A program made the position numbers and the translations under genes. From NCBI GenBank assembly GCA_024762895.1, contig JANTGN010000170.1:1-5856 (forward strand): a stretch of 5,856 bases of DNA, given 5' to 3'. Origin of the DNA: Thiotrichales bacterium. GTDB lineage: Bacteria; Pseudomonadota; Gammaproteobacteria; J044. The notes under the pieces were generated by a model that was not told the origin of the DNA, did not search any database, and saw only the letters and a program-made list of their open reading frames with translations. How positions within the stretch are numbered: position 1 is the stretch's first letter; the number at the start of each line of letters is the position of its first letter. Below, piece after piece: positions 5,399 to 5,856 of the stretch.

Positions 5399-5856
5399 AT
5401 GCGATATCTTATTGGAATTCTGTTGGGTGTATGGGGCGTTTCTGTCACGGCATCTGACCATGGCTGCTCAGTGCCCGATCAACGTGTGATCGATACCAAT
5501 CAGGTGCCCGAATATCATTTTACCGGCCAGGAATCACCTGCTGATCTGTTGCCAGTCTATTGCCTGGGTACCGACACCTGGTTATTCATGGGGAGTATTG
5601 AACAACTCAGCCCCCAGAATCGTGGTTTTAATGGTAATGCCGGCTTTGTGGTAACGGATGAGGGGGTTGTGGTCATAGACGTCCTGGGGACGCCCCTGCT
5701 GGGCCGACGTATGATCGCCACGATACGGAGTATCACCGATCAGCCCATACGGTATGTCATCGTCACCCATAACCACCCGGATCACTATTACGGCATTCAG
5801 GCATTCGAGGCATTGCCTGAGGTTGAGATCATCGCCCATGCCGGTATCGAGGATTA
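5399..5856 (+). CDS. exported metallo-beta-lactamase-fold hydrolase (3'-truncated)
   Basis: The frame stays open from the ATG at 5399 to the window edge, giving 152 complete codons. The N-terminus (MRYLIGILLGVWGVSVTAS) is a short, classical signal peptide with a probable signal peptidase I site after VTA at residue 18, so the product should be periplasmic. The fold is shown by NAGFVVTDEGVVVIDVLGTP (about 80-99), a beta-strand block of the family, followed by VIVTHNHPDHYYG with the zinc-binding HxHxDH motif (His124, His126, Asp128, His129). The arrangement resembles SoxH-like and quinoprotein-associated zinc hydrolases, but the substrate cannot be assigned and the C-terminal metal ligands lie outside the window. 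The gene is in the same frame as the preceding channel gene, 21 bp after its stop, and no other start precedes the signal sequence. No Shine-Dalgarno sequence is visible. It may be co-transcribed with the channel or use the nearby TATACT. Confidence 0.87.
   Translation, partial: MRYLIGILLGVWGVSVTASDHGCSVPDQRVIDTNQVPEYHFTGQESPADLLPVYCLGTDTWLFMGSIEQLSPQNRGFNGNAGFVVTDEGVVVIDVLGTPLLGRRMIATIRSITDQPIRYVIVTHNHPDHYYGIQAFEALPEVEIIAHAGIED

Noticed and set aside
5582..5839. An 85-codon minus-strand open frame near the right edge
   Set aside because: It is antisense to the metallo-beta-lactamase-fold gene, whose plus-strand frame has a signal peptide and a complete HxHxDH motif.

Overview
The window looks like chromosomal DNA from a gammaproteobacterium. 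The evidence is a HemY of the E. coli TPR type, a TypA/BipA of exactly the E. coli length (607 residues) with the whole family motif set, E. coli-like sigma70 promoters, and compact Rho-independent terminators. Base composition is roughly balanced by eye. A free-living, possibly sulfur-metabolising lineage is a guess based only on the rhodanese and the periplasmic metallo-beta-lactamase-fold protein. I see no mobile elements, CRISPR array, tRNA or rRNA.

Left part (1-1466): the 3' part of hemY is followed by a short single-domain rhodanese gene. The rhodanese gene has its own near-consensus sigma70 promoter, with a perfect AT-rich palindrome filling the -35/-10 spacer. A textbook terminator closes the unit.

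Centre (1467-3390): typA (bipA), a ribosome-associated translational GTPase, is a stand-alone unit. It has a perfect TATAAT -10 box upstream and a strong hairpin plus T-run downstream.

Right part (3391-5856): an apparent operon of three genes. The first encodes a response regulator with an intact phosphoacceptor receiver (REC) domain, a degenerate GGDEF domain (GLDKF instead of GGDEF, with a preserved RxxD motif at the c-di-GMP inhibitory-site position) and an unrecognised helical C-terminal extension. Its stop codon overlaps the start of a gene for a six-helix K+ channel-like membrane protein with a TLGYGD selectivity filter and no attached ligand-sensing domain. After 21 bp comes the 5' part of an exported metallo-beta-lactamase-fold hydrolase, cut by the window edge.

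The most interesting element is the coupled pair of pseudo-GGDEF response regulator and minimal K+ channel. It suggests, as inference only, a signalling protein that controls or is co-deployed with an ion channel. The rest is ordinary housekeeping sequence.
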